Positions 32,485 through 42,452 are shown, numbered from the stretch's first letter. The stretch: DNA of 64,000 nt from Metabacillus idriensis (GCF_009674765.1 NZ_WKKF01000001.1:1550001-1614000); one strand, 5' to 3'. Program-made: numbers and translations. Notes: generated by a model not told the origin, from the sequence alone.

Positions 32485-33195
32485 ATGGAATTTACCCTAA
32501 GTCCCTTAGGTGATGCCGCTATTATTATTGAACTTGGAAAGATGATTGAAAATAATACTCATGAAAACGTTCAGCATGTCTTCTCCTATTTTGACCAGCA
32601 TTCACCAGACTGGCTGATCGAATGCATTCCTGCATTTACAACGGTGACGCTTATTTATGATCCCATAAAAGCGAGCAGAGTGAATCGGGATTCCTATCCC
32701 TATCAGATTGTTTCAGAATACATATCAGAAACAATGAAAACGCTGGATAAAGTACAATCTGAGTCTGGAAGAACCGTTTTGATTCCTGTATGCTACGGCG
32801 GAGAGCTTGGTCCAGATCTGGAATTTGTAGCAGAACATAACAAGTTATCGCCCGAAGAGGTCATAAGCATTCATTCTGACAGTGAATATTTAGTGTATAT
32901 GATTGGCTTCGCTCCCGGATTTCCTTACATTGGAGGAATGTCTGAAAAGATTGCAGCTCCGAGGATAAGTTCTCCTAGATTAAAAATTCCCGCTGGCTCA
33001 GTAGGAATTGCAGGAAGTCAGACAGGGATCTACCCAATTGAGACACCTGGCGGGTGGCAGTTAATAGGACAGACTCCTTTAAAGCTTTTTCAGCCTGAAA
33101 GGAAATCTCCAAGTCTATTAAAAGCCGGTGATGTTATTAGGTTCAAACCGATCTCATATGATCAATTTCTTGAAGAAAAGGAGAAAATGATATGA
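32485..33195 (+). CDS. pxpB: 5-oxoprolinase subunit PxpB (KipI family)
   Basis: PxpB, with PxpC and PxpA, cleaves 5-oxoproline (pyroglutamate) to glutamate using ATP. The 236-residue protein has the family marks FVAEHNKLSPEEVISIHS, YMIGFAPGFPYIGGMS and PRLKIPAGSVGIAGSQTGIY with PIETPGGWQLIGQTP. Its B. subtilis relative KipI was first described as an inhibitor of sporulation kinase KinA, but the gene order here (pxpB-pxpC-pxpA) argues for the enzyme role. The ATG at 32485 follows AGGAGGTG. It overlaps pxpC by 4 bases. Confidence 0.92.
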   Translation: MEFTLSPLGDAAIIIELGKMIENNTHENVQHVFSYFDQHSPDWLIECIPAFTTVTLIYDPIKASRVNRDSYPYQIVSEYISETMKTLDKVQSESGRTVLIPVCYGGELGPDLEFVAEHNKLSPEEVISIHSDSEYLVYMIGFAPGFPYIGGMSEKIAAPRISSPRLKIPAGSVGIAGSQTGIYPIETPGGWQLIGQTPLKLFQPERKSPSLLKAGDVIRFKPISYDQFLEEKEKMI

Positions 33196-34187
33196 CGATA
33201 AAAGTCAATAAATCAGGCCTTCTGACATCTATTCAAGATCTTGGCAGATATGGTTCTCAAAAGTACGGAGTGATCGCAAGCGGTGCAATGGATACCCTCT
33301 CCCATCGAATCGCAAATATGCTTGTCGGAAATTCAGAGAACGAGGCAGCCGTTGAAATGACGATGCTCGGAGCACACTTTGAATTTCAGTCAGATTCCAT
33401 GATTTCTATTTGCGGCGGAGATTTATCTCCCATTCTGAATGACAGGCCTGCAAAAATGTGGAGGCCATTATTTGTGAAAAAAGGAAGCTTGCTCACGTTT
33501 GGAGGAGCTAAAAAAGGATGCAGAGCCTATCTTGCAGTCGCTGGCGGAATTGAAGTCCCTGAAGTGATGGGAAGCAAATCAACCTACCTAAGAGCAGGAA
33601 TTGGCGGATATGAAGGAAGAGCCATCGAGAATGGGGATATATTATCTGTTGGAAAGATGTCTGAACAGTCCATTAAACTGCATGAAGCTCTTCATGACTC
33701 GGCACTATATTCAGAAATCGAATGGTCTGCATCTCCCGAATTTATTCCTTTCCTGCGAGAAGACGAAAGCGTGCGTGTTATAAAAGGAAGGCAATTTGAA
33801 GATTTTTCAGAGGAAAGCAAATCCATGATTTTCTCTGAAACGTTTAAAATAACACCCAAATCAGACCGAATGGGTTACCGAATGGAAGGCCCGAAGCTTA
33901 CATTAGAAGACAAAACGGAAATGATTTCCGAAGCTGTCAGCTTTGGAACGATCCAAGTTCCTGCGGACGGCAACCCGATTATCCTGCTGGCTGACAGACA
34001 GACTACCGGCGGATATCCGAAAATCGCACAGGTCGCCTCTGTCGATTTGCCCTACCTTGCCCAATTTAAACCAGGTGAGGTTGTCCGCTTCAAGGAAATA
34101 TCGCTTGAGGAAGCTCAGGAGCTGCTGATAGACAGAGAAAGAAGATTGCATCTGCTAAAACAGGGCATGCTGCTGAAATTGAATTAG
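33192..34187 (+). CDS. pxpC: 5-oxoprolinase subunit PxpC (KipA family, biotin-dependent carboxyltransferase-like)
   Basis: The 331-residue partner of PxpB starts [19 protein letters not shown] and contains [26 protein letters not shown] and the C-terminal [18 protein letters not shown], all typical of the PxpC/KipA family related to the carboxyltransferase domain of urea carboxylase. The ATG overlaps the end of pxpB (ATGA), showing tight coupling. It is 13 bases from pxpA. Confidence 0.92.
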   Translation: MTIKVNKSGLLTSIQDLGRYGSQKYGVIASGAMDTLSHRIANMLVGNSENEAAVEMTMLGAHFEFQSDSMISICGGDLSPILNDRPAKMWRPLFVKKGSLLTFGGAKKGCRAYLAVAGGIEVPEVMGSKSTYLRAGIGGYEGRAIENGDILSVGKMSEQSIKLHEALHDSALYSEIEWSASPEFIPFLREDESVRVIKGRQFEDFSEESKSMIFSETFKITPKSDRMGYRMEGPKLTLEDKTEMISEAVSFGTIQVPADGNPIILLADRQTTGGYPKIAQVASVDLPYLAQFKPGEVVRFKEISLEEAQELLIDRERRLHLLKQGMLLKLN

Positions 34188-34200
34188 GGAGCTGAAAGAC

Positions 34201-34971
34201 ATGCATAAGGTTGATTTAAACTGTGATATGGGAGAAAGCTTTGGTGCATATGTAATGGGAAACGATGAAGACATATTGAATTTCGTTTCTTCTGCCAATA
34301 TTGCCTGCGGATTTCATGCCGGCGATCCTTCTACTATGAGAAAAACAGTTAAACTTGCGATTGAAAAAGGCGTTGGAATCGGAGCACATCCCGGTTTTCA
34401 TGACTTAACCGGATTTGGAAGAAGAAATATGGACCTCACTCCGAGAGAAGTATATGATCTTGTTGTCTATCAAATCGGTGCTTTATCAGGCTTTGCGTCC
34501 TCTGAAGGAGGTTCTGTTCAGCACGTAAAACCGCATGGTGCCCTATATAATATGGCCTCAGTCAACAGCCAAATTTCAGAAGCCATTGCGGAAGCTGTCT
34601 ACAAAGTTGATTCCAATTTCATTTTATTCGGACTAGCCGGCAGTGAGTTAATTAAAGCTGGAGAGAAATTGGGTTTAAAAACCGCAAATGAGGTTTTTTC
34701 TGACAGAACCTATCAGGACAATGGCACGTTAACTTCAAGGCGGGACCCGCGCGCTTTGATTGAGGATCAAGAAACGGCTGTAGCACAAGTAATACGAATG
34801 GTGAAAGATGGGAAGGTCACATCCCTTTTCGGCAAAGACGTGTCCATTAAAGCAGATACCATCTGTATACATGGAGACGGCGCTCATGCCCTTCAATTTG
34901 CTAAATACATATCAGTTGCCCTGCAGCATGCAGGAATAAGCATTGAAAAAGCTGGAAGTGTTCATGCTTAA
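34201..34971 (+). CDS. pxpA: 5-oxoprolinase subunit PxpA (LamB/YcsF family)
   Basis: PxpA is the catalytic subunit that hydrolyses 5-oxoproline with PxpB and PxpC. The 256-residue protein has the family start [43 protein letters not shown] and VKPHGALYN, which supply the metal and substrate residues, and [14 protein letters not shown] near the end. In B. subtilis the homologue is YcsF. GGGAGCTGAAAGAC precedes the ATG. Confidence 0.93.
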   Translation: MHKVDLNCDMGESFGAYVMGNDEDILNFVSSANIACGFHAGDPSTMRKTVKLAIEKGVGIGAHPGFHDLTGFGRRNMDLTPREVYDLVVYQIGALSGFASSEGGSVQHVKPHGALYNMASVNSQISEAIAEAVYKVDSNFILFGLAGSELIKAGEKLGLKTANEVFSDRTYQDNGTLTSRRDPRALIEDQETAVAQVIRMVKDGKVTSLFGKDVSIKADTICIHGDGAHALQFAKYISVALQHAGISIEKAGSVHA

Positions 34972-34992
34972 CAAAATTCAGGAGGTCTCACC

Positions 34993-36183
34993 ATGAAAAA
35001 ACAATCAAACTTTAGCCTGCTGCTTGGCGCAGCCTTTTTGATGGCAACTTCAGCCATCGGCCCTGGATTTTTAACCCAAACCACACATTTTACACAGCTT
35101 TTAGCTGCAAGCTTCGGCTTTGTCATTCTTATGTCCATTCTAATCGATATTGGTGCACAACTAAACATATGGCGAATAATTGCCGTATCTGAAAAACCTG
35201 CACAAGATATTGCTAACGCTGTTCTTCCTGGCCTGGGGTATTTCCTCTCTGTTTTAATCGTTCTTGGAGGTCTTGCTTTTAATATAGGAAATATAGGCGG
35301 TGCAGGTCTCGGAACTAATGTGATCTTTGGGGTTTCCCCTCAGCTTGGAGCACTTTTAAGCGGAATTGTTGCTATTGGGATCTTTTTAGTGCGCGAAGCT
35401 GGGAAAGTTATGGACCGTTTCGCTCAAATTATGGGCTTTGTCATGATTGCATTAACCATTTATGTCATGTTTTCTGCGCAGCCGCCTATTGGTGAAGCTG
35501 CCGTAAAAACAGTCATCCCTGACAAAATCGACTTTCTTGCCATCGTCACTCTTGTCGGAGGTACAGTTGGTGGATATATCACATTTGCTGGAGGTCACAG
35601 ACTTCTTGAAGCAGGAATTAAAGGAAAAGCTGCTTTGCCTCAAGTGACAAAGAGCTCTATTTCAGCAATTGGTATTGCTTCCATCATGCGAATCTTCTTA
35701 TTTTTAGCAGCACTTGGAATTGTCTCTCAAGGACTGCAGCTTGATCCCGCAAATCCTCCTGCTTCTGTTTTCAAGCATGCAGCTGGAAACGTCGGATATA
35801 AAATGTTTGGTGTTATCATGTGGGCTGCTGCCGTTACTTCTGTTGTTGGAGCTGCCTACACTTCCGTTTCCTTTATTCGAACGTTCAGCCCTGCGATAGA
35901 GAAATATCATAAGTGGTTCATCGTTGGATTTATAGCTGTTTCAACCGCTGTGTTTGTATCGATTGGACAGCCTGTAAAAATTCTGATCTTGGCCGGTTCT
36001 CTAAACGGACTCATCCTGCCGATTGCACTTGGAGTTATGCTGATCGCCGCACATAAATTTAAAATCGTAGGCGATTATAAACATCCAATGTGGATGACAA
36101 TCTTTGGAGTCTTTATCGTCATCGCAATGGCAATTATGGGCGGATATTCTTTAATTAATGGTCTGCCGCAATTATTTAAGTAA
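34993..36183 (+). CDS. ycsG: NRAMP-like membrane transporter (YcsG-like)
   Basis: The 396-residue protein has about eleven membrane segments and an N-terminal SAIGPGFLTQTTHFT, which resembles the D-P-G-N helix of NRAMP metal transporters with the metal-binding Asp and Asn replaced (GPGFLTQ). It matches the YcsG group, whose genes travel with 5-oxoprolinase genes; uptake of 5-oxoproline or a related acid is therefore more likely than metal transport. That inference rests on context. AGGAGGTCTCACC precedes the ATG 22 bases after pxpA, and a strong terminator follows. Confidence 0.82.
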   Translation: MKKQSNFSLLLGAAFLMATSAIGPGFLTQTTHFTQLLAASFGFVILMSILIDIGAQLNIWRIIAVSEKPAQDIANAVLPGLGYFLSVLIVLGGLAFNIGNIGGAGLGTNVIFGVSPQLGALLSGIVAIGIFLVREAGKVMDRFAQIMGFVMIALTIYVMFSAQPPIGEAAVKTVIPDKIDFLAIVTLVGGTVGGYITFAGGHRLLEAGIKGKAALPQVTKSSISAIGIASIMRIFLFLAALGIVSQGLQLDPANPPASVFKHAAGNVGYKMFGVIMWAAAVTSVVGAAYTSVSFIRTFSPAIEKYHKWFIVGFIAVSTAVFVSIGQPVKILILAGSLNGLILPIALGVMLIAAHKFKIVGDYKHPMWMTIFGVFIVIAMAIMGGYSLINGLPQLFK

Positions 36184-36212
36184 GCTTTATCAAATGAATG
36201 AAGAACTTGAAA

Positions 36213-36244
36213 GGAGATTAAGATTCTGTTCTTAATCTCCTTTT
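36213..36244 (+). terminator. Terminator of the 5-oxoprolinase operon
   Basis: GGAGATTAAGA pairs with TCTTAATCTCC, followed by TTTTAAT on the plus strand, 30 bases after ycsG. Confidence 0.8.
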
Positions 36245-36684
36245 AATCATTAAAAAAGCACTCTTTTATAAAAGTAAGTAGTTCCGTATTAATGGAGAAA
36301 CATTGTAAATAGCATAATAATTAGCATATCAATTAACATCGTAATTGGTATGCTTTTTTCATTTGTACAACAACTTTTATGAAGAAATATATTTAAAATA
36401 GCATAATAAACTGTACCCAAAATAACGTCATGACAAGTTCTGTTGTCATCGTGCGAGTTAGGATGCTAATTCAAATGTTAATTGGAGGCTATCTTTAGAA
36501 TAAATAGGATGATACCATTTTAATTCAAAATATGTAAAGTTTTAGGAGTGATGTAGTTACACAAACGAAGCAGGATTGTAATTAAAGGAATCATGGAAGA
36601 CGCGTTCCGATGTATTCCGTATCAGTAATATCGAGTAAATCATAAATTTTAACGCTAATATGTATTTGTAAAGGAGGGAAATGA
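36245..36684. other. AT-rich intergenic region
   Basis: Between ycsG and the AraC-type gene no reading frame is supported. It contains two hairpins (36323-36359 and ATGACAA/TTGTCAT at about 36427-36446) and must hold the promoter of the regulator gene. The base composition is more AT-rich than the flanks. Confidence 0.5.
36323..36359 (+). terminator. Orphan terminator-like hairpin
   Basis: AGCATATCAATT pairs with AATTGGTATGCT (one G-T pair) followed by TTTTTTC. No gene ends between it and the previous terminator, so it may close a short transcript or be the relic of a lost gene. Confidence 0.55.
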
Positions 36685-37563
36685 ATGTTACAAGAATTCA
36701 ATAATTTAATGGATTACATCGAAACACATTTAACGGAGGAAATTTCCGGAAAAGATATATCGAGAATTGCAGGACTATCTGATTATCATTTTAAAAGAAT
36801 GTTTTCGTATATGGCTGGAATGTCATTGAATGTGTATATCAAAAATAGGAGATTATCGGTTGCGAATGTTGAATTAATTAACGGAGCAAAAGTGACAGAT
36901 ATTGCCTATAAATATGGCTATCAATCAATTGAAGGATTTTCAAGAGCCTTTCGTGAATGGAGTGGTTTTTTACCTTCAGAAGTAACTAAAAACAAAATTC
37001 AAAAATCATTTCCCAAATTTTCATTCTATATTGATATAAAAGGAGGAAAATCTATGGAATTCAAAATTGAAAAGAAAGAGAAATTTAATATAGTAGGTGT
37101 ATCGAAAAGAGTACCAATTCAATTCGAAGGTGAAAATAAAGCTATCTTAGAACTAGCCCATTCCATTACCGAACAACAAAGAAATGAAATGCATCAATTA
37201 GCTGATTTATATCCTCATCAAGTCTTGAATGTATCTTTTGATTTTGATGATGGATACCTGGAGGAAAAAGGATGTTTAACTCATATGATTGGTTTTGCAA
37301 CTACAAATGATAATCCATTCGATCAATTAGAGCAAATTACTATTGAAGAAAGTATATGGGCAATTTTCCCTAATCAAGGACCATTTCCTGCTACACTTCA
37401 AGAAACTACAGCAAAAATTTATACTGAATGGCTGCCTTCTTCAGATTATGAACTAGTAGAACTGCCTGGAATTTCTTTTACAAAGTACAATGGTACATCG
37501 GAAAATGTATATAGTGAAGTTTGGATGGCAGTAAAGAAAAAAGTTAGCGATAAACTTGGATGA
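36685..37563 (+). CDS. AraC-family regulator with GyrI-like effector-binding domain
   Basis: The 292-residue protein has an N-terminal double helix-turn-helix AraC/XylS domain (about 1-105; ISRIAGLSDYHFKRMFSYMA, VTDIAYKYGYQSIEGFSRAF and FREWSGFLPSEV) and a C-terminal GyrI-like/BmrR-type effector domain (about 125-290) as in Rob and SoxS-type multidrug regulators. It probably senses a small hydrophobic ligand. Its coding sequence is more AT-rich than neighbours, with many AAA, ATT and AAT codons, and it is flanked by AT-rich gaps, so recent transfer is likely. AAGGAGGG precedes the ATG. Confidence 0.88.
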   Translation: MLQEFNNLMDYIETHLTEEISGKDISRIAGLSDYHFKRMFSYMAGMSLNVYIKNRRLSVANVELINGAKVTDIAYKYGYQSIEGFSRAFREWSGFLPSEVTKNKIQKSFPKFSFYIDIKGGKSMEFKIEKKEKFNIVGVSKRVPIQFEGENKAILELAHSITEQQRNEMHQLADLYPHQVLNVSFDFDDGYLEEKGCLTHMIGFATTNDNPFDQLEQITIEESIWAIFPNQGPFPATLQETTAKIYTEWLPSSDYELVELPGISFTKYNGTSENVYSEVWMAVKKKVSDKLG

Positions 37564-37610
37564 TTATTAAATTTATTGAAGTGTTATTCTGAAAATCACA
37601 CAATAAAGTC

Positions 37611-37653
37611 AAAAAGGCCGGGGTTTCAATTAAATTGGACCCTAACCTTTTTA
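37611..37653 (+). terminator. Terminator of the AraC-type gene
   Basis: AAAAAGG and CCTTTTT close a hairpin with inner pairs GGGGTTTCAATT and AATTGGACCC (imperfect), followed by TTTTTT shortly after. Confidence 0.65.
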
Positions 37654-37756
37654 ACCTTTTTTGTATCCTTATTCTATTGTTATTTATGTTGCTAATACAT
37701 AGGTTAAACCTGTGTTTTCTGATTTTCTTCAGGTTATCGGCACTACTTATTATAAA

Positions 37757-37974
37757 GACTGTTTTCGCATAGATTGTTGTTTTTCATGCCAAATGTTGTC
37801 CGTTCCTTGCAGCGAGAGGAACTTGCTTTCCGCGGGGAGCATGGGAGCCTCCTCGGCGTTGCCTGTGGGGTCTCCCATTTTGCTCTATTTCCCGCAGGAG
37901 TCAAGTTTATCCGCTGCAATCCACTCAAGTTTTTTAACATTTAGTCTAAGAGCAACAATATTTACGAAAAGAGC
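37757..37974 (+). repeat. Dispersed hairpin repeat, copy 3
   Basis: 218 bp, from GACTGTTTTCGCATAGATTG to CAACAATATTTACGAAAAGAGC, nearly identical to copy 1 in the middle (TTTCCGCGGGGAGCATGGGA). Located between convergent araC-type and lutC genes, same orientation as the others. Confidence 0.85.
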
Positions 37975-37999
37975 CATTATAAAAGAGCGCATTTTTATT

Positions 38000-38719
38000 T
38001 CATTTATCCTGTACGACAATATAGGATGCTTTAATAGGCCCATGTACGCCGACGATTAGATTAAGTTCTATGTCGGCACTGTTGCTTGGGCCAGTAATAA
38101 AGTCAACACATGATGATAAATGGCTGCCCTTTTTGATTTGTCTGCTTATGTGTTCTGCAGCTTGAGTCAATCTCGGCACGATCGTGCTTTTTGGGATGAT
38201 GCAAAGACAGGTTTTAGGAAGAAGATTAATGGATCTTCCTTTGTTTTTATCGCTGAACACTACAACGGTTCCTGATTCAGCAAGGGTCATGTCACTGAAT
38301 ATGATTCCGATATCGGATCTTTCCGAGGCTTCAATATTTTTCTCTTTTAAAAGGGGATCCCATTCGTGAATATGTATGCCAGCTATTGGCCATGCTTTGG
38401 TTATTTCATTATCCAAACCAAATTCTTGAAAGCGATTGTCTTTAGCAATGACCGCTGATTTCACTTCATACTCGTCAAAAACATGCATCATTTTATCAGA
38501 AAGCTGAGCAGCAGTTGTTTCAATAAACTGTGTATGGATTAACAAGCACTGCTTTTTTAAAACTTCCACCAGCTCATCTGCATCCGCATTTTTTAATACT
38601 TCCCATTGCGGAGAGATCGACCAGTTGGGTTTAGTAACTGCTTTTCTTCTCCCCCGGCCGAGTTTTGAAGCTACTGTTTCAAGAAAAGGATCACGATATT
38701 GTATGTTACCTTTTATCAT
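38000..38719 (-). CDS. lutC: Lactate utilization protein LutC (LUD domain)
   Basis: LutC is the third part of the LutABC complex that oxidises L-lactate to pyruvate. The 239-residue protein has the LUD-domain features [29 protein letters not shown], the loop [19 protein letters not shown] and the closing [20 protein letters not shown]. It overlaps the end of lutB by 14 bases. It is last in the operon; no clear terminator lies between it and repeat copy 3. Confidence 0.93.
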   Translation of the reverse strand: MIKGNIQYRDPFLETVASKLGRGRRKAVTKPNWSISPQWEVLKNADADELVEVLKKQCLLIHTQFIETTAAQLSDKMMHVFDEYEVKSAVIAKDNRFQEFGLDNEITKAWPIAGIHIHEWDPLLKEKNIEASERSDIGIIFSDMTLAESGTVVVFSDKNKGRSINLLPKTCLCIIPKSTIVPRLTQAAEHISRQIKKGSHLSSCVDFITGPSNSADIELNLIVGVHGPIKASYIVVQDK

Positions 38720-40139
38720 TTCTGCTCTCCTCCCTTCCCTTCATCCAATCTCTGAATCTCTCTTTACTTGGAGCAGGAAAGTCCCTTACATCTGTCCATG
38801 GCTTGATGGGACCCGGTCCTTTTTTGAGGCTGCCTGAACTTGTAAATGGCGACATCACCGCTGATGCTGATTTTGTTCCTGCCCCGTATAAATTTGGCGA
38901 GCTTGCAGCCAACTGATAGCCTTTCATCGCAAGCTTTTCACCAAATGTTGATTTTCCTTCATCTTCAACAATTTTCCGGCGGTGCTTTATTAATAGTTCA
39001 TGCAAAGGTATTTTCACAGGACAGGCATCTGTACACGCTGCACATAGGGATGATGCATATGGAAGCTCTTTGTAATCTTCATAGCCTCCAAGCAATGGCG
39101 AAAGGACGGCACCAATTGGACCCGCATAAATCGAACCGTAGGAATGACCTCCAATATGCCGGTAAACAGGACATACATTTACACATGCTGCACACCGGAT
39201 ACAATGAAGCGCACTTTGAAACTCAGTGCCTAATATATTCGAACGGCCATTGTCTACGATAACGAGATGAAATTCTTCTGGACCGTCTGCATCCCCATCG
39301 TCTTTTGGACCCGTCAATCCTGTGATGTAGCTCGTTAACTTTTGTCCTACTGCGCTTCTGCACAGCAAACTGACTAATACATCCAGCTCTTCCCAAGTAG
39401 GAACGATGCGCTCCATCCCCATCACCGTAATTTGGGTTTTCGGCAATGCTGTTACAAGGCCTGCATTTCCTTCATTCGTGACCAAACTGATTGAACCGGA
39501 TTCTGCTACTGCAAAGTTGCATCCTGTGATTCCGAGATCTGCACTCAGGAAATCCTTGCGAAGCTGCTCTCTCGCGAATAAGGCGAGCTCTTCAGGCAGT
39601 TCTGATTTGTCGTAACCGCGTTTTTCTTTAAATGTATCACGAATTTGTTCTTTGTTTTTATGGAGAGCAGGAACGACAATATGCGAAGGCGGATCATGGT
39701 CATCAAGCTGAAGAATATACTCCCCGAGATCTGTCTCAATCACTTCACAGCCTGCTTTTTCTAAAGCATCATTCAAATGAATTTCTTCTGTTACCATCGA
39801 CTTTGATTTAACGACCTTTTTAGCTTGTTTCTGAATCGCAATATCTGTTATGTATTTGTTTGCTTCTTCTTTTGTTGAGGCAAAAAAGACATGGCCTCCC
39901 CGTTTTGATACATTTTCACTCAGCTGTTCCAAATAATAATCAAGATTTTCCATCGTATGTGTGCGGATTTCTTCCCCAAGTTTCCGCCACTCTTCCCAAT
40001 TGCCAAGCTCTTCCGTTGCCTGCAGGCGCCTTCCCTGCATTCGTTCTTGTGCAGAGGCAACAGCATTTCTCATAAACGGGTTATTTACCCCTTTTTCAAC
40101 CCTGTCGAAAAAAGCTTCATTTCCTATTTTCATTGGCAT
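38706..40139 (-). CDS. lutB: Lactate utilization iron-sulfur protein LutB
   Basis: LutB (477 residues) combines an N-terminal LUD domain (about 60-290; [20 protein letters not shown]) with two [4Fe-4S] motifs, [19 protein letters not shown] and [14 protein letters not shown], and a C-terminal tail. It passes electrons from lactate oxidation within the LutABC complex. It starts one base after the lutA stop, so translation is coupled. Confidence 0.94.
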   Translation of the reverse strand: MPMKIGNEAFFDRVEKGVNNPFMRNAVASAQERMQGRRLQATEELGNWEEWRKLGEEIRTHTMENLDYYLEQLSENVSKRGGHVFFASTKEEANKYITDIAIQKQAKKVVKSKSMVTEEIHLNDALEKAGCEVIETDLGEYILQLDDHDPPSHIVVPALHKNKEQIRDTFKEKRGYDKSELPEELALFAREQLRKDFLSADLGITGCNFAVAESGSISLVTNEGNAGLVTALPKTQITVMGMERIVPTWEELDVLVSLLCRSAVGQKLTSYITGLTGPKDDGDADGPEEFHLVIVDNGRSNILGTEFQSALHCIRCAACVNVCPVYRHIGGHSYGSIYAGPIGAVLSPLLGGYEDYKELPYASSLCAACTDACPVKIPLHELLIKHRRKIVEDEGKSTFGEKLAMKGYQLAASSPNLYGAGTKSASAVMSPFTSSGSLKKGPGPIKPWTDVRDFPAPSKERFRDWMKGREESRNDKR

Positions 40140-40140
40140 G

Positions 40141-40863
40141 TCATTTCACCCCGCTACTTAGCACTTCTGCAATATGCATCACTTTAATCGGAATCCCTTT
40201 GCGGTTGATTCTGCCGCCGATGTTCATCAGACAGCCGCAGTCTGCACCTATTAAAAGTTCGGCATCCGTATCTTGAATATGCTTTACCTTTTCGTCGACC
40301 ATCTGCTCTGAAATCGGGACCATTTTAACAGAAAACGTTCCGCCGAATCCGCAGCAATCATGACTGTTTGGCAGCGGCGTTACGTTTAAACCGCTTACAT
40401 TTTGAAGTAATGTTTCAGGTGCATCCTTAACCCCGAGCAGTCTCGTCATATGACAGGATTTATGATATGTTGCATGGGCAGGCAGAGCTGCATTTACATT
40501 TTCAACTTTCAGTACTTCCACAATAAATTGTGTAAGCTCATATGATTTTCCAGCAAGCTGATGAGCTTTTTCTCTCCAGTCAGGATCATTTGCAAACAGT
40601 TCCTCATATTCATGCAGCATAGCCACACAAGAACCTGATGGCCCTACAACATAATCAGATTGTTCAAATGCTTTGATCATATGTTTTGCCACTTCTCTCG
40701 TTTCTTTGTGATACCCGCTATTATAGGCAGGCTGTCCGCAGCAGGTCTGGGATTTGGGAAAATCAACCTCACAGCCCAGCTTTTCAAGCAGTTCCACCGT
40801 GCTTTTCCCGACATTTGAATAAAAAACATCTGCTAAACAAGTGATGAACAGGGAAACTTTCAC
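40141..40863 (-). CDS. lutA: Lactate utilization protein LutA (CCG-domain protein)
   Basis: LutA (240 residues) carries two CCG domains ([12 protein letters not shown] and [13 protein letters not shown]), which bind an iron-sulfur cluster and probably the active site of the LutABC lactate oxidase. It opens the operon lutA-lutB-lutC. The start is GTG at 40863 behind AGAGGAGGAGAG. In B. subtilis LutR, a GntR-type repressor, controls the operon; no LutR site was recognised here. Confidence 0.94.
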   Translation of the reverse strand: MKVSLFITCLADVFYSNVGKSTVELLEKLGCEVDFPKSQTCCGQPAYNSGYHKETREVAKHMIKAFEQSDYVVGPSGSCVAMLHEYEELFANDPDWREKAHQLAGKSYELTQFIVEVLKVENVNAALPAHATYHKSCHMTRLLGVKDAPETLLQNVSGLNVTPLPNSHDCCGFGGTFSVKMVPISEQMVDEKVKHIQDTDAELLIGADCGCLMNIGGRINRKGIPIKVMHIAEVLSSGVK

Positions 40864-40955
40864 GAACTCTCCTCCTCTTATCGAAATATTCTTACTTTTT
40901 ATTATACACTATTTTTCAGCCTTTTTTTGTGAGTCTCCTAATTTGAAAATTAATG

Positions 40956-41175
40956 GCTGTTTTCGCATAGATTGTTGTTTTTGATTATAAATGTTGTCCG
41001 TTCCTTTCCGCTGCAGGAACTTGCTTTCCGCGGGGAGCGTGGAAGCCTCTTCGGCGAGCCTGCGGGGTCTTCCATTTCGCTCTATTTTCCCGCAGGAGTC
41101 AAGTTCCTGCAGCGTAGATCCACTTATATTGTTAAACATCTAAGTCTAAAAGCAACAATATTTACGAAAAAGACC
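40956..41175 (+). repeat. Dispersed hairpin repeat, copy 4
   Basis: 220 bp from GGCTGTTTTCGCATAGATTG to CAACAATATTTACGAAAAAGACC. Inner arms TTTCCGCTGCAGGAACTTGC and CAAGTTCCTGCAGCG pair very well. It lies between the lutA promoter and the DJ-1 gene, same orientation as the others. Confidence 0.88.
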
Positions 41176-41199
41176 GTGAGATTAAGTTCTCACAGTCTT
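41171..41199. terminator. Terminator of the DJ-1/PfpI gene
   Basis: AGACCGTGAGA pairs with TCTCACAGTCT next to the gene end at 41213. The arm overlaps the last bases of repeat copy 4, so the repeat may supply part of it. Confidence 0.6.
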
Positions 41200-41212
41200 A
41201 TCATTTCTTTAA

Positions 41213-41785
41213 TTAAACCCCTGTTTTCTGCGGAACATGAAGGACTTTAAAGAATTCTCTCATGAATCCCGGCAAATCAGGCCAGGCGTGTCCTGTTACA
41301 AGGTTTCCATCAACGTGAAGCATTTCTTCAATGTATGTGGCACCTGCTGCTTCAACTTCAGGTCTGCATGCACTGTATGCCGTGACTTCACGCCCTTTTA
41401 TATATTCCCGAACAGTTGTAAGTACAAGCTGTCCATGGCAGATAACACCCAGAGGCTTATCCTCTTTTAAAAAATGAGCAGCAATTTCCTGAACTTTTGA
41501 ATTCATGCGAATGTACTCAGGTGCTCGTCCTCCGGAAATAATTAGTCCGTCAAAATCAGCAGGATCAATTTCATCTACAGATGCATGTGAATCAATTTTA
41601 TAGCCTAATTTCTCTGTAAATGTATCCATTTCCGGGAGGAAATCATGGACAACTGTCTGCAGTTTCTTCTTTACAGGTGAAGCAATCGTACACGAAATAT
41701 TTTCTTCCAGACATCGGTAATAAGGATAAAATACCTCCAGGGCTTCAACAGCATCTCCAGTAAGAATCAGAACATTTTTACTCAT
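41213..41785 (-). CDS. DJ-1/PfpI family protein
   Basis: The 190-residue protein has the class I glutamine amidotransferase-like fold of the DJ-1/PfpI superfamily: start VLILTGDAVEALEV, GLIISGGRAPEYIR and the nucleophile elbow GVICHGQLVL (Cys about 117), followed by GHAWPDLPGFM. Members include deglycases, chaperones and cysteine proteases; the exact role is open. It stands alone on the minus strand. Confidence 0.85.
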   Translation of the reverse strand: MSKNVLILTGDAVEALEVFYPYYRCLEENISCTIASPVKKKLQTVVHDFLPEMDTFTEKLGYKIDSHASVDEIDPADFDGLIISGGRAPEYIRMNSKVQEIAAHFLKEDKPLGVICHGQLVLTTVREYIKGREVTAYSACRPEVEAAGATYIEEMLHVDGNLVTGHAWPDLPGFMREFFKVLHVPQKTGV

Positions 41786-41913
41786 TTTATTTACTACCTT
41801 CCTTCATTATGATTTCAAAGCAGGGTACGTGAGTTTGTTCTTTGGTGAGATGACTTTAGCTATGTAAAATAATTCTAAGACTAGTATAGCATTGTGTGCT
41901 ATTCTTTTTTTCA

Positions 41914-42172
41914 TTACAGTTTTTTTACAATTTCTTTCAATCTTTTGTCCAAACCGTTTGTTATGAGCCTGTCAGCCATGCCGATAAATAATCCATTTTC
42001 GACAACGCCCGGAAATATATTTATTGTTTAAGTAAGGCGGGATCGGGATTAGATGGTATTGTGCAATCTAAAATATAATGTAATAAACCGTTGAGCCAGT
42101 TCCCAGTCCGACAATCATTCCATCTATAATGTATCTGCAGTTTCTTCCCCTGCCAAATTTCTTTTCGTTCAT
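41914..42172 (-). pseudogene. rpiA: Decayed ribose-5-phosphate isomerase A gene
   Basis: Two remnants of one gene lie in order on the minus strand. The 5' part (42172-42068, with an intact AAAGGAGAG ribosome site) reads MNEKKFGRGRN...YIIDGMIVGLGTGSTVYYI, the RpiA substrate-loop start. The 3' part (about 42026-41914) reads INIFPGVVENGLFIGMADRL and ends with a Lys-rich helix, the RpiA C-terminus. The roughly 150 middle codons are gone and both parts are closed by stops, so no enzyme can be made. The cell presumably has another isomerase (RpiB type). Confidence 0.8.
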
Positions 42173-42212
42173 TTGATCTCTCCTTTAAATAACTATTCTG
42201 TCTTTATTAAAG

Positions 42213-42410
42213 GCTGGTTTCGAATAAATTGTTGTTTTCGATTATAAAGATTGTCCGTTGCTTTCCGAGGTCCGGTTGGGAGTCTCCTCGGCTTTGCCTG
42301 CGGGGTCTCCCATTTCCCTCTATTTCCCGCAGGAGTCAAGTTCCTCCAGCGTAGATCCACTATAAGTTTTAAACATTTAGTCTAAAAGCAACAAAGTATA
42401 GGAAAAGAGC
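42213..42410 (+). repeat. Dispersed hairpin repeat, copy 5
   Basis: 198 bp from GGCTGGTTTCGAATAAATTG to CAACAAAGTATAGGAAAAGAGC. The left inner arm is partly deleted (GCTTTCCGAGGTCCGGTTGG). It lies beside the rpiA relic, same orientation as the others. Confidence 0.8.
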
Positions 42411-42423
42411 CTTATTAAATTTG

Positions 42424-42452
42424 AAAAAGCTGCCTGTACAATAGGCAGCTTA
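42424..42452 (-). terminator. Terminator of the lactate/glycolate permease gene
   Basis: AGCTGCCT pairs with AGGCAGCT; TTTTTCAAATTT follows on the minus strand. Confidence 0.7.

Noticed and set aside
32485-34971. Reading kipI/kipA as sporulation kinase inhibitor genes
   Set aside because: The complete pxpB-pxpC-pxpA order with a YcsG-like carrier fits 5-oxoprolinase; no kipR or sporulation gene is nearby.
34993-36183. Plain annotation as a metal (NRAMP) transporter
   Set aside because: The metal-binding D-P-G-N motif is altered and the genomic context is 5-oxoproline use.
13029-42410. Insertion sequences at the five dispersed repeats
   Set aside because: No copy encodes a transposase; they are short non-coding hairpins.
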